Positions 46,857-57,657 of a stretch of 64,000 nucleotides of DNA are shown here, one piece after another. Position 1 is the stretch's first letter. Every line of letters begins with the position of its first letter. The notes under the pieces were generated by a model. It was not told the origin of the DNA. It worked only from the letters and a program-made list of their open reading frames with translations, and searched no databases. The stretch covers positions 310,001-374,000 of the forward strand of contig CP016490.1 in the NCBI GenBank assembly GCA_002966495.1, in the 5' to 3' direction. A program made the position numbers and the translations under genes. Origin of the DNA: Halomonas sp. GFAJ-1. GTDB taxonomy: Bacteria; Pseudomonadota; Gammaproteobacteria; Pseudomonadales; Halomonadaceae.

Positions 46857-47567
46857 CTACTCTGCCCATCTCTCCAGTTGATTCACATCCTTAATAGTGA
46901 CGTGACGCTGTTGGAGGTCGATGATATTGGCTTGGCGTAACGCTTTGAGCTGTCTGCTGACGGTTTCAGGAGCAAGGTTCAGATAGCTTGCAAGTTCTGC
47001 TTGCATTAACGGTAGCGTGAAGTGGGTGGGGTCGTAATGCTGCTGGTGCTTTTGTTTAGCAACCGTTAATAAAAAGGCACTGATTTTTGAGCACGCCGTG
47101 GCATTTTGCATCAATGAGGGGCGCAGTTTGCGCTGCCGCAGGTGGTGCGACGTTTTTTGAAGCAGTTTTTTCTGGACGCTTTGCTGCTTAAGGCTGAAAA
47201 CGGTAAGAAGACCATAGGGGATTTTGCACACAAATGAACGACTCCCTGCAATAAGGGCATCGTCTTGATAGGTAGCACCAACCCATTCCAGGCCGACAAC
47301 ATCACCGGGCCAATAAATATCTACAACTGTCGGTTTATGACTTAGCCCGCTTGTTTGAATCTGTTTTACCGCGCCGCCTCTAACCATATACAAGGCCTCA
47401 AACGGCGCGCCTTGAGGAGTGATAACGTGGTTATCTGGGTAAGGCATAGGGCGCTCTACAAGCTGATCAAACGTTTCCAACGCTTGCCGAGATAGCGCTC
47501 CGGGTAAACAGGTGCGGCGCAAACTGCAAACATGGCAGCTAACGTAAGCACTCCCCTCACGATACAT
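46857..47567 (-). CDS. FNR-like Crp-family regulator with four cysteines
   Basis: 236 residues. N-terminal cysteines C11, C14 and C20 (C-x2-C-x5-C) and C114 in SFVCKIPYG align with E. coli FNR C20, C23, C29 and C122, the [4Fe-4S] ligands. A cyclic-nucleotide-binding-type beta barrel (about 30-150) is followed by an HTH with LNLAPETVSRQLKAL; E, S and R in ETVSR match the FNR recognition helix that reads TTGAT-N4-ATCAA. Predicted oxygen-responsive activator/repressor. It is divergent from the PAS-chemoreceptor gene. Confidence 0.9.
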   Translation of the reverse strand: MYREGSAYVSCHVCSLRRTCLPGALSRQALETFDQLVERPMPYPDNHVITPQGAPFEALYMVRGGAVKQIQTSGLSHKPTVVDIYWPGDVVGLEWVGATYQDDALIAGSRSFVCKIPYGLLTVFSLKQQSVQKKLLQKTSHHLRQRKLRPSLMQNATACSKISAFLLTVAKQKHQQHYDPTHFTLPLMQAELASYLNLAPETVSRQLKALRQANIIDLQQRHVTIKDVNQLERWAE

Positions 47568-47958
47568 ATCGCCACCACATCGCAGCGCATAAAGTAGCGT
47601 TCACCCTTGCTGTGTACGTATATCGCATGCCGCCTGCATTTAAAAAATTATTGTTAACATCCATGCGCCACAGTTTACGTGGTGACGCTTTTTAGCTAGC
47701 CAGCTCAGAGCGTATCCTCTAGAAGTTTTACGCTATCCGCAACTCATTTAGGCCTTCGGATTCTCGCCCTAAGAAGCACTTTGAAGCAGTTTAAGCTCCT
47801 ATTTCTCATTACCTGCTCAGCAATACGCATTCAGGTCGACGTATCGCAACTTTGAACGTGGACGATTTGTATTGGGCGAGTTTCTTGACACTTGTTCACG
47901 TTTTGACTCAGCGCCATATGGCATACTTAAGTTAGCCCCCATCAGCGAGGACCCATTT
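47568..47958. promoter_or_regulatory. Divergent region between FNR-like and PAS-receptor genes
   Basis: 391 bp with no supported gene. AT-rich around 47630-47660. TTGACA at about 47884 lies near the receptor gene as a possible -35; no convincing -10 or FNR site was found by eye. Confidence 0.35.
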
Positions 47959-49682
47959 ATGCTGACAAAGACCATCGAGAAGCAGGCGCTTGAACAAACT
48001 ATCTTGGCATCTATTACGATTGATGAGCGAAACCGGGTTGTTTTTTTCAATGCCGCGGCGGAAACGCTATGGGGCTATGCGGCCAGGGAGGTGCGAGGGC
48101 AAAACGTGGCGATGCTGATTCCGCAAGAGATGCGGAGCCAGCACGATGGCTGGGTCAACCAGCACCGTCAAACCGGGCGAGATCGCATTGTGGGCAGTTC
48201 CCGCGAGGTGCAGCTAGAGCGAAAAGATGGGTCGCGGCTTTGGGTGCGGCTTTCACTCTCTAAGTTAAAACATCGCGGTAAAAAGTTTTATAACGCCTTC
48301 GTTCAAGATGTCACCGCAGAAAAAGAGGCACGTGAGAGCATTAGCCAAACCCTTGAGCAAGCCGTTGATGCCGTGGTTTCGATTGATGAAAACAACAACA
48401 TTCAGTTTTTTAACGCTGCTGCGGAGCGTATGTGGGGCTATCAACGCCAAGAGGTACTCGGGGAAAACGTTAAGATATTGGTTCCCGATATTCACCACGC
48501 GCACCACGATCACTACATCGACCGTAACCGCACCACAGGCGAAGACCGGATTGTAGGCACGTTTAGAGAAGTGGAGTTTAACCGACGTGATGGTACGCCT
48601 CGTTGGGCGCAGCTATCGGTCTCTAAAATTCATCTAGATGGCCGCATTTGCTACACCGCGTTTTTAAAAGATGTCACTGAAGAGGTTAAACAGCGTAAAA
48701 CCTTTGAAATTTTATCGCTGGTGGCCAATAAAACAAACAACTCGGTCATTATTACTGACCCAGAAGGCCGTATTGAGTATGTGAATCAAGGGTTTTCACG
48801 CTTAACCGGCTGGGGGTTAGACGAAGTGCGCGGCAGAAAGCCGGGCGATTTTTTACAAGGCGAAGAAACAGACCCCGAAACACGCCAACGTATTAGCCAA
48901 AAAATCCATCAACACGAGCCCTTTTACGAAGAGATCCTTAACTACGCAAAAGATGGTAGCAAGTATTGGATCAGCCTCTCGATTAACCCCGTTCATAACC
49001 CAGCGGGTGTCTTAGAGCGCTATATCTCCATCCAGGCCAACGTCACCGAAACCAAACAGCTAGCCCTCGCGTTCACACGTAAAATCAATGCGATCGGCGA
49101 GGCCATGGTGATTATTGAGTGGGGTAGCGAGTGGCAGCTCACCGAATCTAACCGAGCCTATGAGCGTCTTTTTGCGCATGACAGCGCTTACACAGAGGCA
49201 TTTAAAGCGTCCTTAACACCGGACGTATTAGAGGCGATGGAGAAACAGGATGTCGTTAAGCACTCCGCTTCTTTTGCGGGGCCTGATGGGCCGCTGGCGT
49301 TCACGTGTTACTGGTCAGCGTTAAAAACCATTAGCGGCGCCGTTCAGGGCTACGTGGTGTTTGCCGCAGATATCTCCGATCAAAAATCGGCATACACCCA
49401 AACGCTTCAGGCAATGGATGACGTGCTCTCGTCGAGCCAGCAGATCTCTAGTGTGATTAACGCTATCAATAAAATTGCGACACAAACTCAGCTACTCTCA
49501 CTCAATGCCACTATTGAGGCCGCCCACGCAGGCGATGCAGGCCGTAGTTTCGCGGTGGTCGCCAAAGAGGTGCGTCAGCTAGCGCTGAATGCACATACGT
49601 CTGCCGCTGAAATTTCTTCACTTGTGCAAGCCTCTCAAGGTCAAGTGAAACAGCTGGCCAGTGCGATCAGCCGTATTCAAGA

Positions 49683-49686
<4 letters not shown>
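47959..49686 (+). CDS. Soluble multi-PAS chemoreceptor
   Basis: 575 residues from ATG 47959 (GAGGA upstream). Two very similar PAS domains (about 10-120 and 125-245, each with FFNAAAExxWGY and IVGxxREVxxxRxDG), a third PAS with PAC (about 250-370, VNQGFSRLTGWGLDEVRGR), a fourth weaker PAS-like part, then a short signalling domain with ATQTQLLSLNATIEAAHAGDAGRSFAVVAKEVRQLA. No membrane helices, so it is a cytoplasmic receptor, probably for redox or energy state. Converges with the kinase gene with a 4-nt overlap of stops. Confidence 0.9.
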
Positions 49687-51576
<1,890 letters not shown>

Positions 51577-51593
<17 letters not shown>

Positions 51594-52845
51594 GCGCTGC
51601 TCCCCATGACCCTGATACCGGCTCTGACCCAGAAGAGTCGCTCAACAACGCTTCTGTCCATGCCACCGCAGCAAGGTAGTCTTCGTTAAAAAAATCAACT
51701 AGGGCGCTATTAAGACCACTCACGTCTCCCACCTCAAATCGCTCAACCAACGAGAGCAGGCGGCCCAGGTTACCTTCACGACTTATCAGTGCCTGTTTCA
51801 CGTCCTCTTCCAGTGGGATAGAGTCCACTAGTTCTTCCACAGAGGCACCTTCAACACGACCAATCAGTGACAAAAGTCCTAGCGTAAACGCCACGTCACC
51901 CTCAACATCGCTCAGGCGGCGGGCGATATAGCGACAAATCGCGGCACGAATAATCACCTGGCGCAGCTGCAAGCGCTGAACCGGGTCATTGCGTGACAGC
52001 GTCATCGTCATCACCATGGACTTCAGGCGCCGTGTGCCTAAAAGCTGTATTGCTTCCCGCAGACTGCTCACGGGTCGCACTAGATTGGCATGGGCAGCGG
52101 TATTGAGCTGACGCAGCACTAAATTACACAGGTGCGGGTGCTGCGCCAGCAAGCTTTCCAGCCTAGCTTGGTCAGGGTCTGAGCACGCCAGCTCCGCCAG
52201 CAGCTGCATTTCGGCGGCCGGGTTGCTGGAGCGTCGCGCATTGAACGCCTGCACGTGGTTAGGCGGTGAGAACACATATCCTTGGAAAAGCTGAAACCCT
52301 GCTTGTTTGGCTTGCTCAAGCTGGTCACGCTGCTCGACAAACGTGGCAATCAGCGTAAGGCCTTCACCCTGATAGCGAGTAGCGCGCACGTAGGCATCCT
52401 CACGCCTGATATCGACCTTTACAAAATCCGCCACGACCATAAGTGCTTCACCCTGCTGGTCCAGCAGAGTATCGTCCAAACAGATACGAAACCCCTGCTC
52501 TCGCAGGTTGGCAAGCCTTGTGATCATTTCGTGCTGCTGGCTTGGCTGATGGAAAAGCTGGGCAGGAATATCCGCTACGAGCTGCTGGGGCGATAGCGGC
52601 ATAATCTCGGGGTTAATCACCCACTCACTGGTGGCATTAAAAAACAGCTGGCGGCTACCCACCAACGCTTCTAAGCCCACCTCGTAAAATGCTGTTGAGC
52701 AAGCGCGCGCGGTTGCCAGCAACGGGTCATCGATATCCGCATGACTCGCCCCTGGCTGGGCGCGGTACAGTAGCTTGTCTGCCACATGGAGAAAGCGCCT
52801 ATCACAGATGGGCTGAAGCGCTACGCTATAGGCGTCAGAACTCAC
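51577..52845 (-). CDS. EAL-HDOD (YuxH-like) signalling protein
   Basis: 422 residues from GTG 52845 (AGGT just upstream; TTG 52848 is also possible). The N-terminal EAL-like domain (about 1-200) has DKLLYRAQ where active enzymes have ExLxR and lacks the full metal-binding set (ICLDD remains), so it is probably catalytically inactive and may bind ligand or partner. The C-terminal HDOD domain (about 205-400) includes LEHLLAQHPHLCNLVLRQLNTAAH-like spacing and LREAIQLLGTRRLKSMVM. Such proteins act as regulators rather than enzymes. Confidence 0.88.
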
Positions 52846-52874
52846 CAATTACCTGTCTCCCCATACCTGTTTAT

Positions 52875-54941
52875 CTATGACGTTTGCGTTAAGTGGTGCT
52901 CAAGCACGTGTTGCAGGCGCTCTATATCGACAGGCTTGGTCATATAGTCGTTAAAGCCTTGCTGTAAACCGCGCTGAATATCGCTGTCACTGGCATGTGC
53001 TGACACAGCGACAACGGGCAGATGCGCCGTGCGGTGATTAGCCCTGATATGTTTTAGGGCGGCATAGCCATCCATACCGGGCAAACTAATATCCATCAGT
53101 ACAAGGTCATACGCATTAGCGTCAAGCTTTTCAAGCCCCTCCTCTGCCGAGCCTGCTAGGTCCATACGCCAATGCCCGCGCGACGCGATGATTTTTTCCA
53201 TAAGCCGCTGATTGATGCGGTTATCTTCAACATATAGCAAGCAGCGAACGGCCCTATCACCCGCCCCAAACGCAGTGCCTTGTTTGTCACCGGTATCTGC
53301 CGCTGGCGCTAGCGCGCTAGCGGGTAAGGCGCGGCATAGCCAGAGCGTAAAACACGCGCCTTTCTCTAGCGCACTCACTAAGGTGATGCGCCCGTTTAGG
53401 CTCTTTGCTAAGTGGTTGGCCAAGCTTAGCCCCACGCCTGTGCCTTCTACCACGCCCATACCCGCATCAAGGCGATTAAAGGGGACAAAGACAGCCTCAT
53501 GGTGAGCCGGGGCAATCCCTTTGCCTTGATCGGTAACGGCAATGCCAACCTCTTGCTCCCCCTCAACTATCGTAAGTGCGACCTGCCCACCGTCGGGCTG
53601 AAACTTAATGGCATTGCTCACCAGCTGATGAAGAATACGCTGAATACGCAGCCGCTCCCCGTTTGCCCATACAGGGGTGGCAAGGTCACAGATGATGAGA
53701 ATTGCCTGCTGTGCTGCCAGCGGTTGAAAATGGTGTATGACATCGTCAATGACGTCGGTCAACTGCACCGGCATTTGGGGCACGGGTGAAGGCGCTTGAC
53801 CTAAGTGCGCAAAGTCGAGCAAGTCGCTGATTTGTGCCAGTAACTGCTGGCCGCTTTGTACAATATGTTGGGAAAACGTGGCGACTTTGGGCGGCATGTC
53901 GCCCTTTAACCGCGAGAGTAACTGCGCATAGCCCAAAATACTGTTAAGCGGCGTGCGCAGTTCATGGCTCATCGAGGCCAAAAAATCATTTTTGGCGCGG
54001 TTGGCACGTTCAGCATCATCACGGGCGGCCTCCAGGTGGCGCACCATCTCTTCACGCTGGCGGCTATCGCGGTACAGGTTAATTAGCAGGCCACAGGTCA
54101 CCAGAAAGGGCTTCAACTCATCAGCCAGCGTCGTGCTATACCCTTGGCTGGCATTGGCGACGCCAATCATGCCAATAAGCTGGTCGTTGTCGTAAATAGG
54201 CAACCCTAAAAAGTTGTAGATCGCAGGGTGGCCCGGCGGAAAGCCACCCCGGTGGGGGTGCTGGTTAAGTTCATTCGTTAAGACGGTTTCACCGTGGGCA
54301 AAAACGCGCCCTAAGAGACTCTTCGGGTTGGAGAGCATCATCTCCCCTGAGCGCAGCTTTTCCATAAGCTGACGCGACTCCTCACTCCAAGAGAGGTCTG
54401 AAATGGCATGAATACGTAGGCTGGGCACTGCATCGGCACCGCTTACCACCTCGCCAATCAGTGCATATTCACTGTTGGTAATGCGCTTTAACGCATCCAG
54501 AATAAACGTCCATCGCGCGTCTTCTTGTTGCATTTCACGGTAGTTCGCCACCCCTTGGCGAAAGACTTCCAGCTGCGTTTCTTGCCGCACTTGCTGCGTT
54601 CTCTCCTCCAAGGTGAACATAACCCCATGATGAGCGTAGCAAGGCTCGCCCAGCGCGGTACCGTGGAGGCTAAAGTGCCGCCCTCTAACCGTCGTCTGCA
54701 CCGCTTCCAAACGGCCACCTTGTTGATAGCACTGCCACAACACTTTTAACGGATGCGCAAGCGGAACCGGCATTGCAAGTACAGCCTCATCAAATGAGCC
54801 TGGCGCTTGCTTGAGCGCCATCAGTTCACAGGCAAGCGTATTGGCTGCCCAGCACTGTCCGGCTGCTGAAAATGCCATGGCGGCGTTGGGCAACCCTTGA
54901 ATACTGTCGCAAAGTAGCGTGGTGGCGGCGTACTGGCTCAT
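52875..54941 (-). CDS. GAF hybrid histidine kinase
   Basis: 688 residues from ATG 54941, which follows the upstream kinase stop by one base (TGATATG); an ATG at 54980 would overlap by 38 nt. A PAS-like N-terminus, then GAF about 140-300 with GGFPPGHPAIYNFLGLPIYD, a coiled linker, HisKA with H326 in MSHELRTPLNSILGY, HATPase_c (NAIKF, DQGKGI, GTGVGLSL) and REC with D617 in LVLMDISLPGMDGY. The GAF belongs to the same subtype as GAF 2 of the 29851 and 38371 proteins. Confidence 0.92.
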   Translation of the reverse strand: MSQYAATTLLCDSIQGLPNAAMAFSAAGQCWAANTLACELMALKQAPGSFDEAVLAMPVPLAHPLKVLWQCYQQGGRLEAVQTTVRGRHFSLHGTALGEPCYAHHGVMFTLEERTQQVRQETQLEVFRQGVANYREMQQEDARWTFILDALKRITNSEYALIGEVVSGADAVPSLRIHAISDLSWSEESRQLMEKLRSGEMMLSNPKSLLGRVFAHGETVLTNELNQHPHRGGFPPGHPAIYNFLGLPIYDNDQLIGMIGVANASQGYSTTLADELKPFLVTCGLLINLYRDSRQREEMVRHLEAARDDAERANRAKNDFLASMSHELRTPLNSILGYAQLLSRLKGDMPPKVATFSQHIVQSGQQLLAQISDLLDFAHLGQAPSPVPQMPVQLTDVIDDVIHHFQPLAAQQAILIICDLATPVWANGERLRIQRILHQLVSNAIKFQPDGGQVALTIVEGEQEVGIAVTDQGKGIAPAHHEAVFVPFNRLDAGMGVVEGTGVGLSLANHLAKSLNGRITLVSALEKGACFTLWLCRALPASALAPAADTGDKQGTAFGAGDRAVRCLLYVEDNRINQRLMEKIIASRGHWRMDLAGSAEEGLEKLDANAYDLVLMDISLPGMDGYAALKHIRANHRTAHLPVVAVSAHASDSDIQRGLQQGFNDYMTKPVDIERLQHVLEHHLTQTS

Positions 54942-54942
54942 A

Positions 54943-56796
54943 TCAATCACTTTGTGCCCGTAAGTGCTGTTGAATAGCACGACATAACACTTCGGTTTTA
55001 ACAGGCTTAGTAATCACATCCTGCATGCCAGCATCTAGACAGCGTTGACGGTCTTCAGGCATAGCGTTGGCCGTCATGGCTAAAATTGGCAAGGTCACCC
55101 CCCTAGCCCGTAACTGGCGTGTTGCTTCTACGCCATCCAGAACGGGCATTTGCATATCCATCAATACAAGGTCAAATGCTTCGCTCGCCATTCGCGCCAG
55201 CGCCTCTTGGCCGTTTTCAGCCACTGCCACCGTATGCCCCATTCGGGTTAGCTGCTTACGCGCCAACATTTGGTTAACGGGGTTGTCTTCTACCAGCAGC
55301 AGGTGGCCCTGCAACCTGCTCGCTTCCTCGGCACTAGGCACCACAGCGGGTACCGGATTTGCGGCGTTCAATGTCAGCTTAAAGGAGAATCGGCTGCCCA
55401 CCCCTGGCGAACTCTTTAGCGCAATACGCCCGCCCATCGACGCCACCAGCCGCTGGCTAATCACCAGCCCAAGACCCGCCCCTTCACGACGGCGAGCCAG
55501 CGAGCTATCGACTTGAGAAAACGGTTTAAACAATTTCTTTTGCTGCTCCTGGCTCATACCGCAGCCGCTGTCAGTGATACTGAACAGCACCGTGATATGC
55601 CCGTTAGCCGCTTGCCCAGACACCTTGAGGGTAACGCTGCCTTCCTCAGTAAATTTAAATGCGTTATTCAGCAGGTTCATTAAGACCTGGCGCAGTCGGT
55701 CGGGATCTGCCTCCACCCAGCCAAGCGGTGCAGGTACCTCGCAGTGAAAAGCCACCTGGCTATGTTCAGCGCGCAGTCGGTAGCCGGTGCTCAGCGTCTG
55801 TAAAAATTCATCGAGTGAAAAGCGCCGTGGTGACAGCGTTAGCGTTCCGGCAGCAATTTTCGAGTAATCCAGAATATCGTTAATCACGGTGGAGAGCGCA
55901 TCGGTGGTTGCACGCAGCGTATTGAGATACTCGCGGCCCTTGGCCGTTCGCACAACCTCTTGCTCCAGCAAATCCGTTAAGCCAACAATGCCATTTAGCG
56001 GGGTGCGGATTTCGTGACTCATCACGGCCATAAAGTCGGACTTTGCCTGACTGGCCTTTTCAGCCTGCTGCTTAGCGGTATATAGCTGGACGTTGGTTTC
56101 TGCCAGCGTGCGCTGGCGCGACTCCAAGGAGAGCCGCTGTCGGCGCAGCTGAAAGATCAAAATCAGCCCTGCTAGCATGGTGAGCGATACCAGCAGCAGT
56201 GAAGCGCGTATTAGCGTCTGTAGGGCTTCTCTATCGCGCTGTCGCTGGCCCGTAAAGTAATGGTTGGCCTGCAGGGCAAGCGCCCCAGTGGCTCTTTGAA
56301 CATTGGCCAGGGTATGGTCAAGCGAATCACGCTGCTCGGCTATTGAGGCGGGCGTGAGCGCGGCAATTTGGCTATCCAGCGCTTTAATCGCCTGTAGGAT
56401 GTCATCGACAGAATATTCACGCATCGACACCTTGCGTATCAGTTCCGCCACTTGACCGCGATCGATCACTTTCAAACGGCTATACAAAATATCGTAGGCC
56501 AACAGCAGCTCTGCCAGGTTGTCTGGCGTGGCGCGCAACAGCGCAACGCGCACCGCTTGGGTTTCACGATCGAGCTGATAAGACGCCCACAAGGCGTCCT
56601 CCAGAAGCCGCTTATCCGACGACTGGTGTTTGTGCAGGGCAATGCCACCCAAGGTCAAGGAGGCTAAAAACAGCAGGCCAATGCCCATCACAGACAACAG
56701 GCGCTGACGAATCGCCGACTGCAAAAACGTAAGAAATCGTCCCATCATGCTGTCGACTACCTGCGGTTGAAAGCGCCGCTCAGTCAACATCGACAA
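54943..56796 (-). CDS. Membrane-bound hybrid histidine kinase
   Basis: 617 residues. TM1 about 34-54, periplasmic helical sensor about 56-185 (YSRLKVIDRGQVAELIRKVSMREYSVDDILQAIKAL), TM2 about 193-213, HisKA with H261 in MSHEIRTPLNGIVGL, HATPase_c (NNAFKF, DSGCGM, GAGLGL), REC with D547 in LVLMDMQMPVLDG. Its 5' end overlaps the SUOX-fold gene by 17 nt, so the two are translationally linked. The periplasmic domain is a good candidate partner for that exported protein. Confidence 0.93.
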   Translation of the reverse strand: MSMLTERRFQPQVVDSMMGRFLTFLQSAIRQRLLSVMGIGLLFLASLTLGGIALHKHQSSDKRLLEDALWASYQLDRETQAVRVALLRATPDNLAELLLAYDILYSRLKVIDRGQVAELIRKVSMREYSVDDILQAIKALDSQIAALTPASIAEQRDSLDHTLANVQRATGALALQANHYFTGQRQRDREALQTLIRASLLLVSLTMLAGLILIFQLRRQRLSLESRQRTLAETNVQLYTAKQQAEKASQAKSDFMAVMSHEIRTPLNGIVGLTDLLEQEVVRTAKGREYLNTLRATTDALSTVINDILDYSKIAAGTLTLSPRRFSLDEFLQTLSTGYRLRAEHSQVAFHCEVPAPLGWVEADPDRLRQVLMNLLNNAFKFTEEGSVTLKVSGQAANGHITVLFSITDSGCGMSQEQQKKLFKPFSQVDSSLARRREGAGLGLVISQRLVASMGGRIALKSSPGVGSRFSFKLTLNAANPVPAVVPSAEEASRLQGHLLLVEDNPVNQMLARKQLTRMGHTVAVAENGQEALARMASEAFDLVLMDMQMPVLDGVEATRQLRARGVTLPILAMTANAMPEDRQRCLDAGMQDVITKPVKTEVLCRAIQQHLRAQSD

Positions 56797-57310
56797 GCAA
56801 GCGCGTCACTTGCCAGGCCGAACGGGCGTAAATGGTTTCTTGGTGTAAGCTGCTATCGCTATCAAATGGGTAGATCACAAAGACAGGGCCGTGCTCACGA
56901 ACACTCATCGGCGTATCGTTAGCGTGGGTGGCAAAGATAACGTCATAGATATAGAAGTCCTCCACCGGGATTTCGACTTCATAGCCATTGATGGCGACTG
57001 CAATCACCGTCTGGGCTTCTTCTGCACCCACAGCTTGCAAGACAGCGCGCGCCAGCGGCCCTGTAAAATGCAGAGCTTCATCGTGCCAAGGGGTGGAGGT
57101 GATGGTGGTGTGACGTCCTAACGCCTCCAACATGGCATGGTCAAAGACCGCCTCGTCCGCTTGATTGGTTACGCTAATCTGGCCGCTAACGGTGAGCACG
57201 GCTGGGCCATCAGGGGCTTCTAAGGCAACGCTGGGCATGCTGGCCGCCAGCAACAAAAAGGCCGTGCCTGCTAACCATGGTACATGACGCATCATACGCT
57301 GTGAGACCAT
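56780..57310 (-). CDS. Exported SUOX-fold (molybdopterin-binding-like) protein, PruR-like
   Basis: 176 residues: signal peptide (about 1-30, ending SVALEA) then a compact sulfite-oxidase-type fold, VLTVSGQISVTNQADEAVFDHAMLEALGRHTTITSTPWHDEALHFTGPLARAVLQAVGA and AINGYEVEIPVEDFYIYDVIFATHANDTPMSVREHGPVFVIYPFD. There is no Cys at the usual Mo-ligand position; the molecule is the size of PruR, the Agrobacterium periplasmic pterin-binding protein that controls a c-di-GMP enzyme. GGGGGAG lies 8 nt before the ATG. Role as a kinase co-sensor is inferred from the 17-nt overlap with the membrane kinase gene. Confidence 0.75.
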   Translation of the reverse strand: MVSQRMMRHVPWLAGTAFLLLAASMPSVALEAPDGPAVLTVSGQISVTNQADEAVFDHAMLEALGRHTTITSTPWHDEALHFTGPLARAVLQAVGAEEAQTVIAVAINGYEVEIPVEDFYIYDVIFATHANDTPMSVREHGPVFVIYPFDSDSSLHQETIYARSAWQVTRLLVDVD

Positions 57311-57657
57311 TATTCTTACTCCCCCAAGGTTGAGCCGCTCTGCTGACGGGACGTTTAGTGATGGCGCGAGCAGTGCGTTTGACGTGCCATGCTCGCTTTT
57401 TCAGCGGTGGATATAGCACGTCATTAAATGAGTCAATTAACCAGTTGGTAACATACTGTATTCAGCCACCAGTGGCTGCAGGGGAATTGCAAAGCTTTGC
57501 AAACACTGCCTTTGTAAACATCTCCTTTGCAAGCATAGCCTTTGTAAAAACTGTCTTGGCGAACATTGGCTTTGCCAACACTGCCATATTGTGTGCCAGC
57601 GCTAACACACCTTGGTAGAAAGGAGGGAAGGTGAAAGCGCCGAACCGCCTAACGCGT
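57311..57657. other. Intergenic region carrying the 15-bp repeat array
   Basis: 347 bp between the SUOX-fold gene and the large kinase gene, both on the minus strand. It must hold the SUOX-fold gene promoter. The array at 57496-57585 is the only strong structure. Open frames exist on both strands through the repeat, but neither has a good RBS. Confidence 0.5.
57496..57585. repeat. Six degenerate 15-bp tandem repeats
   Basis: Units begin at 57496, 57511, 57526, 57541, 57556 and 57571, with consensus TTTGYAAACAYTGCC. Examples: TTTGCAAACACTGCC, TTTGTAAACATCTCC, TTTGCCAACACTGCC. Because 15 is a multiple of 3, both strands can be read as five-residue repeats (plus: FANTA FVNIS FASIA FVKTV LANIG). 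Confidence 0.9.

Noticed and set aside
57358..57618. A pentapeptide-repeat protein gene on the plus strand across the 15-bp array
   Set aside because: No good ribosome binding site, N-terminal half without family features, and the opposite strand gives an equally regular reading. Kept only as a repeat with a hypothesis.
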